A DNA stretch of 19,548 bases from JAOTYV01 sp041557595 (GTDB taxonomy: Bacteria > Pseudomonadota > Alphaproteobacteria > UBA8366): contig JBFFGE010000079.1 in NCBI GenBank assembly GCA_041557595.1, positions 1-19,548 on the forward strand, written 5' to 3'. A program made the translations under genes and the position numbers. This document shows, one piece after another, positions 16,210 through 19,548 of the stretch (positions within the stretch are counted from its first letter, which is position 1; the number at the start of each line of letters is the position of its first letter). The notes below the pieces were generated by a model, which made no database searches, was not told the DNA's origin, and saw nothing but the letters and a program-made list of their open reading frames with translations.

Positions 16210-16237
16210 ATCCTAGGGCTCGGCGAAGCCGCGTCAA
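16210..16237 (-). promoter_or_regulatory. Promoter of selC (and possibly the downstream run)
   Basis: On the minus strand TTGACG (16232-16237, five of six consensus bases) and TAGGAT (16210-16215, four of six) are separated by 16 nt. Only 7 nt lie between the -10 element and the first base of the tRNA, so transcription would start at or next to the mature 5' end. This is strong for a sigma-70-type promoter in this GC-rich setting. Confidence 0.6.
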
Positions 16238-16400
16238 GCGGAGGAAACGGATGATAGTGGTACGGTCGAACTTCGAGGCCGCAGCCGCCCCAATCGCGTC
16301 GACGCCGTGATCGAGAATTATTCCGCGCCCCTCTTCCCCGCATCGCCGAAAACTGCATATGTGACGCTCGAAATGGGAAAACATTCGGAAAGGCTGGCTC

Positions 16401-17153
16401 GTGGCAATCGACGTCAAGGACCATGGTCCGCATATCGCCATCATCACCATCGACAATCAGGCCAAGCGCAATGCGATGAGCCGCCAGGACCTCAAGGAGT
16501 TGGGCGATATTTGGCTGCGTCTCCAAGACGCGCCCTGCCGTTGCCTGATCTTGACTGGAGCGGGGGAAAAAGCGTTTTGCGCGGGCGCCGATCTCGCCGG
16601 CGATTTGTCCGCCGGACCGGAACTGTCGGAGATGATCAACAAAGGGCTGCTGAAATACGGCGCCTACCGCAAACCGATCGTCGCCGCCGTGAATGGCGAT
16701 TGCGCCGGCGGCGGTATCGAATTGCTGCTGTCGAGCGACATTCGCGCCGCCACTCCGGAGGCCCGGTTCGGCCTGCCCGAGGTGCGGTGGGGCGTCTACC
16801 CGTTCGGCGGCGCAACTTTGCGCCTGCGGCAGCAGATCGGCCACGTCCATGCCATGGATTTACTGCTGACCGGCCGCCTTATCGACGCCGAAACGGCCGG
16901 GCATATCGGCCTGATCAATCGGGTCATGCCACGGGACCAACTGATGGCCTGGGCGCTCGAGACCGCCGAACAGATCGCGGCCAACAGCCCGATGGCGGTC
17001 CAGGCGGTGAAGGAACAAGTCACCGCAACCGACGACGCGCTCAATCGGCCGCGCGACGCAATGGAACAGGCGCTGGGAGACCGGGTTCGCGCCAGCCGGG
17101 ATTTTTCGGAAGGCGTTGCGGCCTTTCAGGAGAAGCGGCAGCCGACCTATTGA
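16401..17153 (+). CDS. Enoyl-CoA hydratase/isomerase family protein
   Basis: A 250-aa crotonase-fold protein, likely hydrating a 2-enoyl-CoA in acyl-CoA degradation. The CoA/oxyanion segment is AFCAGADL (58-65). AGGGIE and FGLPEV supply Glu107 and Glu127, spaced 20 residues apart as the two catalytic glutamates of classical hydratases (144 and 164 in rat mitochondrial ECH). Both being present favours true hydratase activity over other crotonase chemistries. GTG 16401 has AAAGG 7 nt upstream. The gene is divergent from selC across a 198-nt gap and convergent with the acyl-CoA synthetase, with a 7-nt tail overlap. Confidence 0.93.
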   Translation: MAIDVKDHGPHIAIITIDNQAKRNAMSRQDLKELGDIWLRLQDAPCRCLILTGAGEKAFCAGADLAGDLSAGPELSEMINKGLLKYGAYRKPIVAAVNGDCAGGGIELLLSSDIRAATPEARFGLPEVRWGVYPFGGATLRLRQQIGHVHAMDLLLTGRLIDAETAGHIGLINRVMPRDQLMAWALETAEQIAANSPMAVQAVKEQVTATDDALNRPRDAMEQALGDRVRASRDFSEGVAAFQEKRQPTY

Positions 17154-18760
17154 GGGCGAAGGCCGGAGAATAGTTCCGCCAGCCGGTTGCGCTGCAATTT
17201 TCCGGTCGAGGTCATCGGCAATTCACCGGCGGCAACGAATACAAAATGACGCGGCACCTTGTAGGCCGCCAGATGTTGCCGGCAATGAAGCCTCAAGGAG
17301 TCCGCCGTTTCCCCATCGGACACGGCGCCTCCGGCGCGGCGAATCACCACCGCGCCCACCACCTGGTCCAAACGGAGATCGGGCAATCCGGTGACGAAGA
17401 CCGATCCCACGGCATCGTGGCCGGATAGGACGGCTTCGACCTCGGCGGGCGAAATGTTGATGCCGCCGCTCTTGATCAACTCCTTACGCCGTCCGCGAAA
17501 GCATAGCCAACCGTCCGCATCCACGAAGCCGAGATCGCCGGTCAACAGGAAACCGTCCGCGCGCAAGCTATCCGCCGTCGTGGCCGGATCGTCGAGATAT
17601 CCGGGCGTGATCCGTCCCCGCAGCGCAATCTCCCCGGTCTGGCCCGGCGGCAACGGGTCGCCGGTTTCGAGGTCGAGCACCCGCAATTCGACGCCCGGCA
17701 GCGGCGCACCGCTTGCACGAAGTCGTTGCTCAAGACTTGCGGTGCAGTCGCTGACGCAGGAATTTCCATAGGCTTCGGTCAGACCGTAAACATTGCAGAT
17801 CTGCGCCGCGCCAAGCGATATGAACAATTGGATTTGTTCCGGCGACCCGATCGTCGCGCCGGTGCGCAGGCTGGACAGATTGCGTTTCGCACGGTCCGGG
17901 TGATCGAGCATCGCCTGCGCCATGTTCGGCGTGCCGTAGATGACGGTGCATCGTTCCCGCTCGATCAGGTGCAATGCCTCGCCGGCGTCGAAATGATGCT
18001 GCAGGACCAGGCAACCGCCGTGGCTCATCACGGCGAAAAGGGCGTTTACGCAGCCAAAGGACCAAAACAGGGAAACGCCGAACCAAAGCCGGTCGTCGGG
18101 CGACAAACACATGCGTTCGCCGATTTCCCACATATTGTCGACCAGGCCGAAATGCTGGAGCGGCACCCCTTTCGGCATGGCCGTCGAGCCGGAAGTGTAC
18201 AAGATGCACGCCACGTCCTCCGGCCGGGCGGCCGACCAGAGACGCCCGCGTTCGGCATCCGTTACGCCCTCCGCCAGCCCCGCCAAATCCGAAAACGACG
18301 TCGCCCCGTGCGGCGCCTGTTCGCCCAATACGATCCGCCGTCGAAGCGCAGGTAACCCGGCCGCGCGCATGTCCTCCAGCTCGGCGGAAAGATCGCGATC
18401 GCGAAACCGTGCCGCCAGGATCAGCGTTCGGACTTCGGCATGATCGAGTTGCTGGGCCGATTCGGCCGGGGTCAGCCAGGTATTCAACGGTACCGCCGTC
18501 GCGCCCATCGCCAAAATTGCGAAATAGCTCGACAGCCATTCCGCCCGGTTTCCCATCCAGATGCCCACACGCTCCCCGGGCCGTACGCCGAGGGCCCACA
18601 ATCCGGCCGCGACCGATTGGGCTTCGCGGCGCAGTTCCGCATAGCTCCAGCGAAGGTCGCCGTCGATCACGGCTTCCCGATCCGGATGCCGCAGCGTCAT
18701 TTCATCGAGCAGCGCCGCTGCCGTTCTCGCCGCCGGTTTTCGCATGTGCCGCGCCGTCAT
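17147..18760 (-). CDS. Acyl-CoA synthetase (AMP-binding, class I adenylate-forming)
   Basis: A 537-aa ANL-superfamily ligase that activates a carboxylate to acyl-AMP and then acyl-CoA. The P-loop YTSGSTAMPKG is at 188-198, YGLTE at 325-329, TGDLG at 407-411, the hinge GRRKELIKSGG at 423-433 and the catalytic Lys521 in STGKLQR. The acyl substrate is not readable. ATG 18760 is chosen; an ATG 15 nt downstream is possible. Its 3' end overlaps the convergent enoyl-CoA hydratase by 7 nt. Synthetase, hydratase and the CoA-transferase nearby could act in one pathway, but they are on different transcripts. Confidence 0.95.
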   Translation of the reverse strand: MTARHMRKPAARTAAALLDEMTLRHPDREAVIDGDLRWSYAELRREAQSVAAGLWALGVRPGERVGIWMGNRAEWLSSYFAILAMGATAVPLNTWLTPAESAQQLDHAEVRTLILAARFRDRDLSAELEDMRAAGLPALRRRIVLGEQAPHGATSFSDLAGLAEGVTDAERGRLWSAARPEDVACILYTSGSTAMPKGVPLQHFGLVDNMWEIGERMCLSPDDRLWFGVSLFWSFGCVNALFAVMSHGGCLVLQHHFDAGEALHLIERERCTVIYGTPNMAQAMLDHPDRAKRNLSSLRTGATIGSPEQIQLFISLGAAQICNVYGLTEAYGNSCVSDCTASLEQRLRASGAPLPGVELRVLDLETGDPLPPGQTGEIALRGRITPGYLDDPATTADSLRADGFLLTGDLGFVDADGWLCFRGRRKELIKSGGINISPAEVEAVLSGHDAVGSVFVTGLPDLRLDQVVGAVVIRRAGGAVSDGETADSLRLHCRQHLAAYKVPRHFVFVAAGELPMTSTGKLQRNRLAELFSGLRPQ

Positions 18761-18985
18761 CTCACTGCCCTACGGTATCGATCAACATATGGAGGGAATT
18801 GCCCCCGGCGACCCGCGTATCGAGGTTCGCCGACACTCTGATACAGATAGTATCGCCCGACCGGTAGTCCACGCGCATGGGCCCATTGACCGCCCCACGA
18901 CGATAGCGGTCTAATTCCGGACCATCGTGAAGACTTCGGGCGGCAGCGCGACCGCCGCCGCGACAGATTCGGGAAAGGGCCGGCC

Positions 18986-19414
18986 ATGACCGTATACAAG
19001 AGTTCCTGCCATTGCGGCGCCGTCACCGTCGAGCTCGAGACGGATACGGATCCCGCCGACATCGACGTCCGGCAATGCCAGTGCTCTTTCTGCCGCGCCC
19101 ATGGCGCGACCTCGGTCAGCGACCCAGCCGGACGCATCCGCTACATCGAACGTACGCCGGGCGCGATCAACCGCTACCAGTTCGGCACCAAATCCTGCAA
19201 CTTCATCCTGTGCCGGCATTGCGGCGTCTATCTCGGCGCGACGATGGACGATGACACGACCGCCGGCTACGCGACCACCAATATCAAGCATTACGAAGAC
19301 CGGGCGCTTTTCACCAAGCCGCCGCGGCAAGCCCATTATGACGACGAAGACCTGGCACCGCGCCTCGAACGCCGGCGCAAGACCTGGACGCCGATCGACG
19401 GCGGCGCGGGCTAG
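18986..19414 (+). CDS. GFA family zinc protein (second copy)
   Basis: A 142-aa GFA-fold protein with zinc-ligand cysteines at 8 and 10 (CHC), 31, 33 and 36 (CQCSFC), and 76 and 79 (CRHC). It is only distantly similar to the GFA protein at 10434-10862, so the two are separate subfamilies. ATG 18986 follows a G-rich ribosome site (GGGAAAGGG). The C-terminal RRRKTWTPI is typical of the subfamily, so the gene is complete even though its stop overlaps a transposase remnant from the other strand. Function beyond the fold is unknown. Confidence 0.88.
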   Translation: MTVYKSSCHCGAVTVELETDTDPADIDVRQCQCSFCRAHGATSVSDPAGRIRYIERTPGAINRYQFGTKSCNFILCRHCGVYLGATMDDDTTAGYATTNIKHYEDRALFTKPPRQAHYDDEDLAPRLERRRKTWTPIDGGAG

Positions 19415-19548
19415 GTGTGGAGCCTCAACAGGTTGTCCCGGTTGATCCGGAGTCGACTGATTGGCGTCTTGTCTTTTATTCCGCCATGGGGTCGATGCCA
19501 ATTATACATATGCGTCCAAAGCGGCAGGTGGTCCGCGCGTTGATCTGA
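19411..19548 (-). mobile_element. IS481-like transposase, C-terminal fragment at window edge
   Basis: The minus strand from 19548 to TAG 19411-19413 encodes 45 residues, including the motif WTHMYNWHRPHGGIKDKTPI and the ending NLLRLHT. This matches the C terminus of IS481-family DDE transposases (YNxxRPHxxLxxxTP...). The frame is open to the window edge, so the rest lies outside. The stop overlaps the stop of the GFA gene, leaving no room for a terminal inverted repeat outside that gene, so this may be a decayed or truncated insertion. Confidence 0.75.

Noticed and set aside
1..19548. CRISPR arrays, prophage genes or an origin of replication
   Set aside because: No regularly spaced repeats, phage structural genes or DnaA-box clusters were seen.

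Overview
The window reads as a chromosomal stretch of a GC-rich alphaproteobacterium, possibly Rhodospirillales-like. This is inferred from base composition, codon use, the gene families present and the otsB–GH15–otsA arrangement. It is not a phylogenetic placement.

Layout. (1) Positions 1-243 hold the C-terminal end of a SMI1/KNR4-type (SUKH) protein, followed by a hairpin and repeat-rich gap. (2) Positions 358-3919, minus strand, hold four consecutive paralogous alpha/beta hydrolases with overlapping or abutting ends, probably one operon. (3) Positions 4259-8240, minus strand, hold a tightly overlapping trehalose operon in transcription order otsB, a GH15 glycosidase, then otsA. The otsA start is a TTG nested in the preceding stop codon. 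(4) Positions 8388-9283, minus strand, hold a 6-phosphogluconate-dehydrogenase-like gene broken by an apparent one-base frameshift. It is divergent from an SMP-30/gluconolactonase-like gene (9396-10316, plus). (5) Positions 10434-12460 hold a GFA-type zinc protein (minus) and two unrecognised plus-strand genes.

The most notable part is 12467-16237, minus strand. A tRNA-Sec gene (selC, 16108-16202, anticodon TCA, 8-bp acceptor stem) has a good promoter immediately upstream. It is followed 35 nt later by a carboxymuconolactone-decarboxylase-family gene, a 373-aa protein of unknown function, a selenoprotein and a CaiB/BaiF CoA-transferase, all on the same strand. The selenoprotein is split by an in-frame TGA into two apparent ORFs (13961-14266 and 13715-13939). 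Read through as selenocysteine it gives a 183-aa protein with a U-G-S-C motif at Sec102, matching the UGSC (seleno)protein family. A bacterial-type SECIS hairpin starts at the TGA. No terminator is visible between selC and the first gene, so the tRNA that decodes the UGA may be co-transcribed with the selenoprotein that needs it. SelA, SelB and SelD are not in the window.

The right end holds an enoyl-CoA hydratase (plus) convergent with an acyl-CoA synthetase (minus), a second GFA-type protein, and the C-terminal tail of an IS481-like transposase at the edge. The CoA-transferase, hydratase, synthetase and decarboxylase-like genes around the selenoprotein suggest an acyl-CoA catabolic setting. 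The substrate cannot be read from the sequence.
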